Source of the DNA: Pholiota molesta
Lineage: Eukaryota; Basidiomycota; Agaricomycetes; Agaricales; Strophariaceae
Direction of reading: 5' to 3'
DNA length: 64,000 nucleotides
NCBI GenBank assembly: GCA_014925825.1
Contig: JACGCK010000130.1
Span: forward strand, 62,001 to 126,000
Under the pieces are notes generated by a model. The model was not told where the DNA came from. It worked only from the letters and a program-made list of their open reading frames with translations, and did no database searches. The translations under genes and the position numbers were made by a program. This document shows positions 21,740 through 34,100 of this stretch, in pieces (position 1 is the stretch's first letter; each line of letters opens with the position of its first letter).

Positions 21740-24052
21740 ATGGACATTAACATTCCCCCAGCGCTATTCAGTGTCTTTGCGGGTTTGCTTGTCGTCGTTC
21801 TGCTACAAAAACTCGCATCCAACATGGACGATGTCTCGTCTTTGCAGGGACCGAAGTCTCAATCATGGGTGTTCGGTAAGTTTTTATAAATTTCACAAAC
21901 CGAAAAAGCCCCATGTATCCATTGTAAATGGTGTTTTAGGAAACATGGTCGATCTCGTGCTGGGCCTTCCCGCTGGCAAGATTACATTGGCTTGGTTCGC
22001 AGAATATGGAGACGTTGTTAGGTTTTGGTCTTGCTTTGGAGTGCGTGCTATCCTTTCCGTTTATTCTGCCCCTTCTTGCTAATTTCCATGCCAAGTGTAG
22101 GAGGAGCAACTGTTTGTCCGAGATCCAGTCGCTATTAAACACATTCTCTCTGATCCAGAGGTCTTCGCTAAGAGTCCAGAACATCAATTCATCAATCTTG
22201 TTGCCTTTGGCCCTGGAAGTATTTTCTACGTTGAAGGCGACGCTCACCGCCGGATACGTGCAGTGACAAATCCCATGTTCTCAGCCTCGAGCGTCCGTAC
22301 ATTGATCCCAATTCTCGAAAAAAATGCGCAGAATGTGAGTACGTAGTCAGCCGCGAAAATCGTAAGCAAATTACTGATCTCACTACTATCAATGCTCTGT
22401 ATAGCTTTCCGAGGACTGGACACCACTCTCCGGTTCTGTGATTGACGTTTGTCGCCCTATACATGCAACGACGCTACGGGCCATAACTGAAGGTCCATTG
22501 ATTGCCTCGTGTGTTGCACCTTTAACTAATTAGAGCATTCTTCAAAGCTGTTATGGGATATGACACGGCATCTGATGATGAATACACCTCAGCCTATGAA
22601 GATCTTGTGTACGAGCTCACTTCACTCTGTTTAACATCTCTTCTCATGCTGATGTGTCTCTCAACTCAAAGGTTAACTATGGCGCAACGTTCGAAGACGG
22701 GTATCCTATTTGCCGGTATTCTGTCGAAACTCCCTGGATTTGTCATTAGATGGCTCAAAGATCATCCCCCTGAGGCTATGCAAAAGGCACTGAGCCATCG
22801 TGTAATAACGCGAGCGATCTCGAAGCGACTCCTGCAAAAACGACGGGAACTTTCACAATCTTCTGGCGAGCCGGATGCGGATTTATTCAATATTTTAAGT
22901 GTGTTATTTGTATATGTGGGTTAATGTGCCATTCATTTATCTACTCTACTCGTTTCAGTCAATACCAACGATAAATCACCTTACAAGATGAACGAAGATG
23001 ATTTACATGACCAATTTGGTGCTATAACGGTTGCAGGAGAGGATACAACGGTATGCCCAACTTCTTTGATCAAGCAGACATTAATCAATTTTCGCTAGGC
23101 CAACACTTTACTTTGGCTCCTGTACTCATTAGCGCAATATCCAGACTGGCAGGCAAAGATCCGTATAGAAATAATGGAAGCGTCGAACAAGGATTCGGGG
23201 AAAAACCTGGATTACGATCGACTTCCTGTATTGAACGCAGTCGTCAAAGTAAGGCCATTCAGTCAATTTCTTATATATTTAGTCGTTGAAAGATGATCTA
23301 TCTGCTGTTGTAGGAAACCATGCGATTCTATACCACTGTTCCATTCACCGGCCGCATTGCGTGCATGGATACGGTAGTTCCTCTGTCTACCCCAGTCGTA
23401 ACTTCTTCAGGGAAAACTATCACGGAAATTCGAGTCAAGAAGGGGCGAATGTCAGTCATCAGCATAACAGGATATAACAGGTGCGTCATTCATTTCAATA
23501 TTGATATTCAGCCCTGGGGCCTTGCGCTATGTTATATTCTAAGTGTTTCGAATAGATTACCTAGCCTGTGGGGTGACGATGCGGATGAATTTAAGCCGTC
23601 GCGATGGCTTGATGGCAGAGACTTGGCGACTGAAGGTTCCATTGGACCTTACGCTAATTTGTAAGTTGTTATCTCTTCCGGCTTGATGTTTTATCGGTTT
23701 TGAACGCCTGACACACAGGCTATCATTTTTGGGAGGACCTCGTGCATGTCTTGGGTGAGTCCGAGCAAGATCGCTGAGCAGAACCTATGACTTACTATGT
23801 TTATTTCTGCTCTGATTTAGTTGGCGATATGCGTAAGTATAAGCTGTGTCTTGACTCTTTGTTCTGTCTGGCTGACGCATCTGGCCTGATAGCATACTCG
23901 AGACTCAAGTGATTGCATCGGAGCTCGTCAAAAAGTTCTCATTCTCGCTCGCAGAAAATGTCACAATCCAGCCAGCGGCCGCGATCAGTCTGGTCCCCAT
24001 GGATGGCGAGGGAAAGATGCGCCTCCCCTTGCGAATCGAACGTCTTCAATGA
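21740..24052 (+). CDS. cytochrome P450 monooxygenase, paralogue 3
   Basis: Same 13-exon structure as paralogue 2 and readable in frame throughout, from MDINIPPALFSVFAGLL to IERLQ-stop. Motifs: GDAHRRIRAVTNPMFS, I-helix AGEDTT (Asp where paralogues 1 and 2 have Glu), ETMR, and haem loop FLGGPRACLG. Intron positions match paralogue 2 exactly, including the 12-nt exon coding part of GWRYA. Many differences from paralogue 2 are conservative amino-acid changes, which suggests this copy is under selection. The role is as for paralogue 2; the substrate is unknown. Confidence 0.92.
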
Positions 24053-24254
24053 ATTCACCACTCTCGTATACTCTTTTGCTTTCTACAAGTAAGTTCTATG
24101 TCAGATAATGAACTTTCGTTATAAAACCGTTGATAACAAGTACGATTTAACTAGAATACGCTCCTAAAAATACAGCTACAAAGTTCCCATGGTCAGGTCT
24201 GGTATCGATACGAAAAAGAGTTTTTAAAAAAACAATACTGGTGCATGGAACCTC

Positions 24255-27200
24255 CTAGCTAGTCGAGTTGAAGACTGGGAATTCCCCAATGCGTAATTTG
24301 GTGGCCTGAATTGTAAAGTTTTATATAACGCGATAACGCAGTCAGCACTGTCGTTTTTTAATTCCTAATATGAAGATAGAACTTACGCCATAAGGACTCA
24401 GTTGGATGGTCGTGGCGGGTCCAGTACAATTTGGGTTCGTAGGAGGAGATGCTGCAAACGTGTCCCCAGCTAAAGCCCAAACGATTGGGCAAGCCGTAAC
24501 GCTGATAGACACGGGCGGCTGTCCCGAATCGAAAATCGGGGAGGGAAGCACGGGAGGAGCGACGCCGGCATTGAACTGGAGAGTAGAGGGATCAATGGCA
24601 TACTCCCACGGAACGGTAGCATCGAATTCAAGATCTACTGCTAGCGGCTGTTGACTATTCGTAGCGAGGACCGTCTGATTGCGAGCAACTGTCGATAGAA
24701 TCATAAAGTTAGGCATTTTTGGCAAACACAAGAGGAACACGGACTGTCAAATGCGTAATGTAGCGGACCCCGATGGACGGCGATGGACCCATGAGGTCTG
24801 CTTTCTTCATACCACAAATGCATTAATTTTTCGTTTTTTCTCTCATAAGTGTTAAAAGCCTCACCAACTGTAATCGGAGACGGCAAATTAAGAATAAATT
24901 TTGTCGTCCCTGCGCCCAACAAGATGGCTTGTAGGCCGTTCACAGGGCTAACAGCGAGAGCCGGTGCATCATTGATAGATATGGTACCACCAACCACCCA
25001 GCTGGGAATTCGCACGTAGTAAGTGAATGCCTTGCTAGCCGTTATCGTAGTGGTAAGAACATCGCTGAATGGATATTGGGTATCAACAACTGCCGTGACT
25101 TGATTGCCTATAAAATTTTTGGGAAAATGAAATGATGAGCGAATTGGAGAATTTGGAAAGCTAGCTTACCGGATGCCAGAGTGACAGTGGTTTCAAATGG
25201 CCCTAGGTATAGGTGAACCAGTGAAGCCTGGTCTGGTGTGACTAAGAACGCGTTGGTGACGAATTTTGGCCAGCCTTGTGGGTGATTCACGGTACAGCAC
25301 CTGTTTACATGGTTATGATAAGAGAGGAGATTAGGTACGAAAGAAGAAAGATACAGACGGATAGTTTGGCTCAAGGCCGAACACGTTGGAATAAGACCTA
25401 TTGGTTTTTTTTGAGTCTACGGACGCGAAGTGGCATCATTGTCATGCTTACCCGTCACGCGGGAAAGGGTCCCTAATCACTAATTTAGTAAAATTGCCTT
25501 ATTGGGATGCGCTACTTAAGTACTCACGGATTCATATTCTTCGCAGCGACTTGATTTTGCTGCTGCAGATATTGCCTTGACCACATGTCTGACGCGAGAA
25601 ACCTTTCCATAAGAACCCATCCAAGCGGGAATAGTCTGTAATTTACCTCCGGTCAACGTCGCTGGGAGAGCGTTGTATGCAATTCTCTCGACCTGGATGT
25701 ACATTGATTTCAAATTGGAACTGGGGCGGATGAGATGAACTCACTCGGTCTGCGAATTTCGGATCACCAATGACTTGATACAAATAGGAGCCACTAAACA
25801 TTGTTTCCTAATGGCAACCTCATAAACAAAATCATCAGAGACGATAAGATGAAAGACCATACCACTACTAGACAAAGCTCTGTTCTGCAGACAATCGGAC
25901 GTTAGATTCAAGCAAATGCATGCTACGAGCATCTCACCCTCTAGCCGCCTCTAAACCAGCTAAATATTCATCCGCTGCAAAAATGCCAGATGGTCGTCCG
26001 TGATATTGAAAGAGTAAGTCCCAGCCCTGGCTTGCGACCGCGAGATCTGTCAAATCGGAAATATTCAAGTTTGCAGGTTGAAACAACTATACTCCATTAC
26101 TTACCGGATTCATTGTGTGAAAATCGATAGGCCGAAGGTAGAGCCTTTAAAGCTTCTGCCACGTTTACGCCATGCCACTATAGCGTAATCAGTATTTAGC
26201 ATAAGTTCGGATATTTGTGGAACTGACCGCCAGCGGAAGATTGAGCGGATTCTTTAGCAAGTATAATTGAGACAAATGACAATGTTCGCGCTCAACGCCA
26301 TACATACCGGAAGGTTCTCGACTATATGATACGAGGAAAGAGATGAGAACGCTAATTCATCGCCAAGTTTGAAAAGTCCTCACCTGGGCCCGTCGGGAAA
26401 TACTTCACGATTCCTTAGTCAGATCATCAAGTTATCTTAGTTGGAATTAGATTGCATACTGTTGCATTGAAAACCAACTCCCAGGGAGTGCCGGTGTATC
26501 TCAATTGCTTCATGGTATCGATCAGCAAGTCTTCGTTTCCTTCCGGGTAGTAATCATATAACCTATGTTTCGCATAACATCGTTAGTGAATTTCGATAGA
26601 TGAATTGCCAAATTTACCACTGCAAAGTGATCACAAAATCTTCCCATCGCGTTTCTGTCCACTCTTCGAGACCCTGTCCGGCATGAATCATGCTGTTGGC
26701 CAGGGCGACGAATTTATGAAGCGCAGTGACTACCGATGTAGTCAACGTTGGGTCATTCTCCACCATCTGGATAGCGCCGAGCATGAATGGATATCTAGCC
26801 ATTCAGTCAGTACGCTGGCGGAAGACTATCTGATTTTCAAACTACTACTTACCTTCCCCACAAATATCGCGGTTTGGTGGTATTGACTTCAGGCCCAAGC
26901 CATCCCGTCGAATCTTGATTGGATAGAACGTAGGACAAAAATGCAGAAGTTCGTGCATTGATTGCGGAACTGTTGACGAGGACTCCGTTGGCAACTATCG
27001 CGTTCTGCCCGTATGTAAACAGAGTCTCGGTGCTGTTCGAAAGGAAGACCACGTACAAACCAGTAACTTCCAGCTTCGGAAATGCTGTGAGATGGCAGAT
27101 GATATTTGGTCAGATAAAAATAGGGCCCACCTTCTTCAAGGTTGGAATATAAAGAATCCCCTCCCATCCAATCTGTTTGGGAAACGCTAAGAATGTCATT

Positions 27201-27544
27201 AGATACTATCATCAAGTTTAAGCAATCAACCTTACTAGTCATAAAACTCGTGTTGATGTCCTGCAAGGCCGTTCGCTTGGACATTCAACTTCAAGCAAAT
27301 GTTTTAATCTACACACAACTTACGATCACCTAACAAAACGACTAGGACTCACTTGATCCATCAGCCATCCTGACGGTTTGACTTGTCCAAGAGGCAACGA
27401 GAGGTACTTCTTAGGCGCGACTAGAACATAGTTAATCAGCCTTGTGGGGTCTGGACTCTCGTGTGAGTAGAGCTTACGCCCGGTTTGCGCCCTCGCTCCA
27501 AAGAATACCGTACCCACACTAAGTAGGGCAAAAAAACCCCTCAT
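24255..27544 (-). CDS. secreted glycoside hydrolase, GH127 (DUF1680) family
   Basis: Multi-exon gene beginning with a signal peptide (MRGFFALLSVGTVFFGARAQ). Diagnostic blocks in order are LPLGQVKPSGWLMDQ, QTDWMGGDSLYS, RTSAFLSYVLSNQDSTGWLG, RYPFMLGAIQMVEND, WHGVNVAEALKALPSAYR, GTELCLVVETMFSGSYLYQV, GDMWSRQYLQQQNQVA and EPNYPCCTVNHPQGWPKF. The CC pair corresponds to the zinc-binding and nucleophilic cysteines of GH127 beta-L-arabinofuranosidases, and the Glu of GTELCLVVE lies in the catalytic/zinc region. It should remove L-arabinofuranose or a similar sugar outside the cell; the true substrate is unproven. The last intron ends at 24302 and the stop is at 24255. Exon joins near 27000-27110 are uncertain. 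A TATA-like TATAAATT lies about 60 bp upstream of the ATG. Confidence 0.88.
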
Positions 27545-28355
27545 CTTGGAGCAGCTGCAAAATCAGAAGAGGTCAAGATCAAACGGAGAAGCGCAAGATC
27601 ATGAATTTATACTGGGAAATCGGACCGACAGAAGTTCGGAGCGCTCCCTTGTGATGATCGACAGTAAAGTATAAATATCTTCACGATGTCATGGATATGT
27701 GGAATAGCTTAATGTGTAAGGATAAGAAGTAAGAGGGACAACTTGCAACGTATGGCGGAATGAACATGTGATGATAAGGTGATGCTCCCCAGTTAATTCT
27801 ACAACAAACATGAATGAAACTGCGAACGCCGTTGGTCCTCTAGGCATTGAAGAACAAAATTAAAGAAGTACTAGTAAACCAAATCGCAGCCAAGCAATAA
27901 ATGTACTGACATCCATATAACTTTACTGCACTCGAATACTTGCTGTCGAATGTGCATATCCAACATCAGCGAACATGCATATGATAATAACGATAATACT
28001 ACATGCGGGTGATTATATTTTAGAAGCAAAGTTATTTCTCCGATTCATAAGTTGAAGGACAAGCGCATCAAATTTTATACTCCCCGTGTCGACCTTTTAT
28101 TTGATCTATCCATGTCATGCGCAAGAATTCGAAGCTCTTCGCTTGGATTTGAGGCATGTCCATCGCCGCATTGGAAAGACGACGTTCAAGTTGTGGTAAG
28201 TATACTTGATTGGCTATTTTAAAACACGACGGGTACAATAACATCTGAGTGGTACATATTGAGCCTTGACTGCATGAGCAACAACCATGACACATATCTC
28301 TCTATTTTTTTAATGGAGAGATTTATTCGAAATGCATCCATGCTCTAAAATCGAG
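27545..28355. other. intergenic region between GH127 and F-box gene
   Basis: Holds the GH127 promoter at the left. A possible 5'-UTR intron has its acceptor just before the ATG (TTTTGCAG). The rest has no recognised gene. Confidence 0.4.
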
Positions 28356-30162
28356 TTAGCCTGTATGAAAATATGGTCCGTAGTTCATTAACGAGCTAGA
28401 TATCTCGTAATTTCTGTTCTCCACACAATCGCATCGAAGTTCGGTATCCAGCACCAAATCACAGCCCGATAAGCTTACTGCAACGCTCTTCATCATGTCG
28501 GCATTAGGATGAGGTGCGCCGCAGTGATATGGCGACTCCAAGCGGAGGTATCGTAGCTCCCAGCGTGGATAGGTGCGTGCACGCATCGCCTCTGAAAACT
28601 TTCCCTGGAAAAGACTCAAATTAGTACTATTTCAAGTAATGTATAAGAGAAATAAATCGACATTAGCCGTCTTTAAACAATCAGTCCATCCGCGTATGCT
28701 TTCATCGCTATCCGACTTCCTGTAGCGTGTGCACTCGATTGTGAGGGCGCGCAAGCCGGGAAGCGCATGCGCGAGGCGGTCAAAGAGCTGCGGGTACACC
28801 ACGTGGGTCGAGAGAGCGAGTGTTTCGAGAAGAGAGCCGCCCTCTTGCGCCCCGAGCATGTCGAAGAGAGCCATGACGCGCTCTGCGGTGAGTTTCGCAT
28901 CTGTGATGACCAGTTGGGTGAGGCCCGGCGTCACACGGGTGAGGTTGGGGAGGAAGCCGAAATCGGTGCGCTGCGTCTGATCAATCGGGGTGCTAACGCC
29001 CCTCATTTCGCGCAGGCCAACATCCAAAGTCCGGAGTTTGGGCAGGACGAGCTGCGTGAGGGAGTATAACCGCGCTGTCGTGTGCTCCGCGGGGGGATGG
29101 TGCAGCCAGTCGACGTAAGAGTCATCTGAGCTGCTGCCTGTGGCGCTCCGCGCACGGGGCTTAATCACGAGCGTGGTCAGCGTCTGCGCGTGCTGGTGGA
29201 CGAAGCGCGTGAAAGCCTCCGCATTAGGAAACGTGTCCGCGTTGAACACCGAGCGAAACTCGAAGGAGGTGAGCAGGGGCAACTTTGGGAACGCGTCGAA
29301 AAGCGCGTTGATGTCGGAGCTAACCAGAGAAGAGAACGCGAACGAGGTGAGGCTGTCGCTGAACGCCTTCAAGAAGTGCACTAGCGCATCGCTTGCTGCT
29401 TGCCAGTCTGGTTTTGATTGGGCAAAGCGACTGATCGAGATGTTGATATCCAGCGAAGATAGATTGGGAAGTGACGCCGCACGCTTTGTTAGTGGATTTA
29501 AGAGTAGTGGCAATTTCGATACTGTGGTATCGAGCATTAGGCTATGGAGACAAAGACCCACGCTGTCTGAAGCCCAGAGAGATTCGAGAAAAAGGGAGAA
29601 TGAGAGGGTTAGGCTATGGTCATGTATAATAAGACTGATCTCGTGCAGGTTGCGACATGACTTCACGGCATGGCTGGCTGCTTCGAGGATTCTGGCGCTG
29701 GGGTCTGATATCGCTGCTTCGCGCGCGCGCGAGGTTGATGTAGCGCGTTTGATCCCATTTTTAATGCGTAAGAGCATCATAGATACGTTGTGCTCTAGAG
29801 GACGCGATCCGTAGTCAGAAGAGCAATCCTCATCCATTGCTGGCAGGAAGGAGGGACGGATAAAGAGATGGCGAACGCGCGTCGAGATGTTCGAATGCCT
29901 TTAAATTCAAGAAGGCATTGATTAACATATTGGCGCCAAGCCTACTACGACTAGTAGGGAGTTGTGTCAGTACACACCTAAGTTGCGCGAAGGTCCTCTT
30001 CGCATCCTCGTCATCCGCGATAAGCTGGACCTCGGAGTACAAATCGTCGAGCGCAAGCTCAAAGAGCACGCGGTTGACCCCCATCATCTTGCATAGTGTG
30101 GAGCGTGGAAGATAGCGCAGGATCTCGAGCCAGAGCTCGATGGGCAAGTCTGGAGTGGACAT
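28356..30162 (-). CDS. F-box protein
   Basis: Three exons by eye, 30162-29978, 29898-28662 and 28604-28356, give 556 codons in frame. The F-box is at the N-terminus (PDLPIELWLEILRYLPRSTL, residues ~4-45). It should bind Skp1 and recruit a target to an SCF ubiquitin ligase. The remainder has repeating Leu-rich segments (LPNLSSLDINISI, LPKLRTLDVGLREM, LPGLRALTIECTRY), consistent with the irregular leucine-rich repeats of many basidiomycete F-box proteins. The target is unknown. The start at 30162 was chosen because it directly precedes the F-box; an upstream in-frame extension has no family character. Confidence 0.85.
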
Positions 30163-31148
30163 AGTGAGTTTCGAGACTATACCACGAACTTTGTGTTGAA
30201 AGCTGGGTGAAAAGAGATGCGGGTGTTGGGCGGCGGGGGAGATCAACATATGTACAGCCTTTGACAGAACTGTCAGTGGTGACTGTCATGCTTGGTGATG
30301 GCAAGGTCCAGCTAGTTAGCACCACATCTGAAAAAAGCATAGGTTCGCCTACGTTTGCGACCATTGTATGGGATCTTAGCAGAATTTATAGGGTTTCTTC
30401 ACCTAGTTACAGTGTGGAGGGCGCTTTCTTGGCGATGCAGTTTGTGAACGATTTCATCCAAATTTGAAGAGAAGAAACGCAAAATATGAAACGCCGGAAA
30501 ATCAAGATGTTAAATGTTGGGAATTTGAGTGCGAGGGAGTCTATTGCAAAGTCATTGCAGTCGCTCAAAAAGTATTGAATTCTGAAGATACCTACCTGCC
30601 TTGAATCAGTTCCAGAGACACTTATCAAACACTGCAGGTAAGCTGCAAAATTGAAAATGCGAATAGATTCACCCTGATAACTAACAGCTATATAATTTCG
30701 GTCATACAAACAAATCCATCGAGCCAAGAGCAAAAACAACTAAATCTATATAGAACAAACGAAGTAACAGAAGCGAGAAGCCAAAGCGCAACACAGAGAA
30801 AGAGGAAAAAAAAAAAAAACTGGCGAATTTGCAAGCTATGCAGATATGAGATGAGTGTTAGTAGGCAATAGCGGATACAAAGAGATACAGAGCCGTGGGG
30901 CTGACAAGTCCGTTAGAGGTTTTGGTTGTTGAGATATGGATGTCCGAAGGTATGATGGAAAGTGGAAATAAGGATAAGCAATGCGAGGACCTTGATGAGA
31001 TTATGCGCAGTGTAGATAGATGCTGGATGACGACAGGTTGCAGATGGACGCTGGGCGACATGGATTAAAGTCGTGAGGATCGTGAACAGAGTGGGTGTCT
31101 CGGCATTTACGCGACCAAGATAGTTACTTTTGACGGGCGCGTACTCGC
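30163..31148. other. intergenic region between F-box gene and IRE1
   Basis: Promoter side of the F-box gene and 3' flank of IRE1. A poly-A run lies near 30808-30820. No gene recognised. Confidence 0.4.
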
Positions 31149-34100
31149 TCAGTTATCTGGAAGCTCGAAGTACGTCCGGAACATAGACTCGGTATGCAGC
31201 CCAGTGTCCCTGACGACCCGGTGGACGTGTAAGAAGAGCATTGGATAACGGCGCGTGAAGTAGCCAAGGAAGCCCTCCGGCATGGGCCCCAGATGACGCT
31301 TGACATTATCGGGGAGATCCTGGTAATGATGTTTCTATTCGCCACAAAAAACGACGACTCAATACCAAATCCGAATGATCAAAGGCAAGAATAAAAACGC
31401 ACCTTATTCCTCAGAGCCCGCATCAGATCCTGCACGCTCTTCCCATCGTACTTCCGGTACTTGCCCAGGTTATCCAAGAAGATCTTGTCCAAACGCGTCG
31501 CCCAGTCGTTGCCAACAACATCATGCGCACCCTGTTCCAGAACTAGTAGATTGGGATCCTTTGGCTCGCGGGGCATGATCTCGAAGCGATCCGATGCATC
31601 CTGGAGGAAGTTAAGCCGCCGTCCAGCGTCCCAGAAGAATGGATGTAGGAGGATCGTCGTCGTGTCGGGTCTAGCAATACAAAACGTACTCAGTAAAGAA
31701 CAGGAAGGAAGAAGAGAGGTCGCACCTAGCTCTCGCCTCAAAGCTCAACATCCCCGAAATCAGATCCGTGGCCTCCGTGCCCTCCTCGCCAAACCTCTCC
31801 AACGCGCTCAGGTCCTTCACGTCCCGCATAATATTCACCTCGCGCTCGAACCTGTCCCCATACGGATGGCCCCCGCTCGTCAGCGTATAATAGAACAGAC
31901 ACCCCAGCGCGAAGATATCCACGCTCTTCGTCAGCCGCGCCGGCACGCCCGTCGCCAGTCCGCCGCCGGACCCCCCACTAACCGTCGCGACGGACCCGCG
32001 CGACGACAGGCTCTCGTCGCCCTCCGCCACCTCATCGAGCTTGATGTCCCCGCGCAGGATCTCCGGCGCGCGCCAGCCGACCGTGCCCGCGCCGAGCGCC
32101 CCATGCGCCGTCGGCATGAAGCTCGTCTGGTCGACGTCGAGCCGCTTGCAGAGCCCGAAGTCCGAGATGAGCATGCGGTAGCTCTTCCCGCCGCGTCCGG
32201 CCGGGACGCCGGGCGACACACCGACGAGGATGTTCTGCGGCTTGATGTCGCGGTGCACGAGCTTGAGCGCGTGCAGGTGGCGCAGCCCGCTCGCGATCTG
32301 GCGGAGCGCCCGCTTGGGGTCGAAGTTCAGGGCGATATCGCGGTAGGCATCGCGGTCGGGCGCCTCGATGATGTCTGCGAGGGATGCGGGACAGAGCTCG
32401 AGTGCGATGTAGAGGAAGTTTGCATGTGCCTCTTGGTAGTAGTATCGAATGACGTTGGGGTGGTCGTCGGATTCTTGGAGGATGGAGACTTCGCGCGAAG
32501 CAAGGGTTACGAAGTCTTGTAGCAGACGTTTAACGGCAACGGCACGACCTTGAAGGGAGCCTTGGAAGACGACGGTGCCGTGCGAGCCAAAACCTACGAC
32601 AAGAAGTTTGTATAAACACAACACTTGTCGATTCACTTGCAAACAGACAACACGCACCGAGAATAGTATCTGACACGATCAGCGAAGGCTGCTGCACAAC
32701 AGGCTTCGGCGACGAGGTCGTAAGCACAATCGCTGACGGCCTCTTCTCTTCCTCCTTCTCCTTATCTTTGTCCTTGTCCTTATCCTCCTCCTTCTCTCCC
32801 TCAAAACTAACCCCCGCCCCCGCTTTCTTCTTCTTCCCCCTCTTCCCCCTCCGACTCTTCCGCTTCCCAGGCGTCGCAGGCACCCCGCCCTCACCCTCAC
32901 CCTCGCTCTCCTCGCCCTCGTCTCCAGCCGAGCCTCCCCCACTAATATTAGCCCCGTTCTGCACTTCGCCTCCATTCGCTCGAGGTGTGTCGAGCAGCAC
33001 ACCGCCGTGCAGGACACCGTTTGGTGGCATCTCCGGGTCGACGGCGATAGGCGCCGGGCGGGTTTTCGCAGCCGCGGGTATCGGGGTCGGCGGTACTGGA
33101 ATATCGCCATCAAGTGCATTGGGTGATGTTGCTGGGGTTTCTTTGCGATTCTCCGGGACGATGTCTGCAAGTGCGGTGTCGGATCGTTGAGCAACAACCG
33201 GGCCCGTTTCCGCCTCTTCGCCTCCAGCATCGAAGCGGACCTTGCCCACAGGCGTCTCCAAACCCTCCTCCTTCCGCTCCACCTTCTCCTTCCTATCCAC
33301 ATCCGCCTCCCGTACAGGAGCAGCTTTCCTGCCGCTCTTCCCTCTCCCCACGCGGCTCCGCACCCACACCCCCACCGCCAGCACCGCGAGGACCACGAGC
33401 CCGAGCCACACCTCCGCGCCCGCCCAGCCGCGCGCCAGCGCCCCGCCCGTCCCGTCGCCAATCCGCTTCGCGTGCCACACAGGCGCCGGCGGCCCCCCGC
33501 GCCCGCTCGTGTTCTCGCCCCCCTGGCGGACACCGTCTTCGCCCCCGCCCGCCCCCGTCCACGGGCCCGCGCGCCCGGCGGCGGCGGTGTCCATGGGCTG
33601 CTGCGCGCCGACGCCCGCGCTCGCCTTCGGCGCGTCGATGAGGTGCTTCAGGCGCCCGACGGCCTGCACCGCCGTGTCCGCCTTCGCGAGTGGGCGCACG
33701 CCCACCAGACACCTTGCCGCGTACGGGTTCCGCGCGCACGCCTCCGCGTCCCCCTCCTCCCCTCCCTCCCCCTCCGCACCACCATGCACCCCCCTCTCCA
33801 CTTGCGGGGCGGCGTCGTCGTGCACCCGCACCGGCGCATCGAGCGTCTTCTTCCCCACCCCCTTCGCCCGCCCGATCCCGTGCCGCTCGCCGCTGCCAAA
33901 CACCACGAGCGGGAAGCGCCCCGGGCTCAGCGCGTACAGGCTCCCCGTCTCCTCCACGACGCCGACGTACGCCGCGCCCGGATGCGGCGGCGCCGCAGCA
34001 CCCGGGACCAGCTCCCCGAGCGCGGGCTGCGGCTGCAGCAGCACGAACGGCGCGCCACGCGGGTGCGCGAAGGGGTGCGCGGCGGTCGGGCGCGGGCGCA

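Noticed and set aside
26990..27120. Frameshift in the GH127 gene
   Set aside because: The frame change between EAGSYWF-like and NSTETLF sequence can be explained by choice of splice acceptor; evidence was not strong enough.
29140..29814. 224-codon plus-strand frame
   Set aside because: Antisense to the F-box protein exon, with no motifs of its own.
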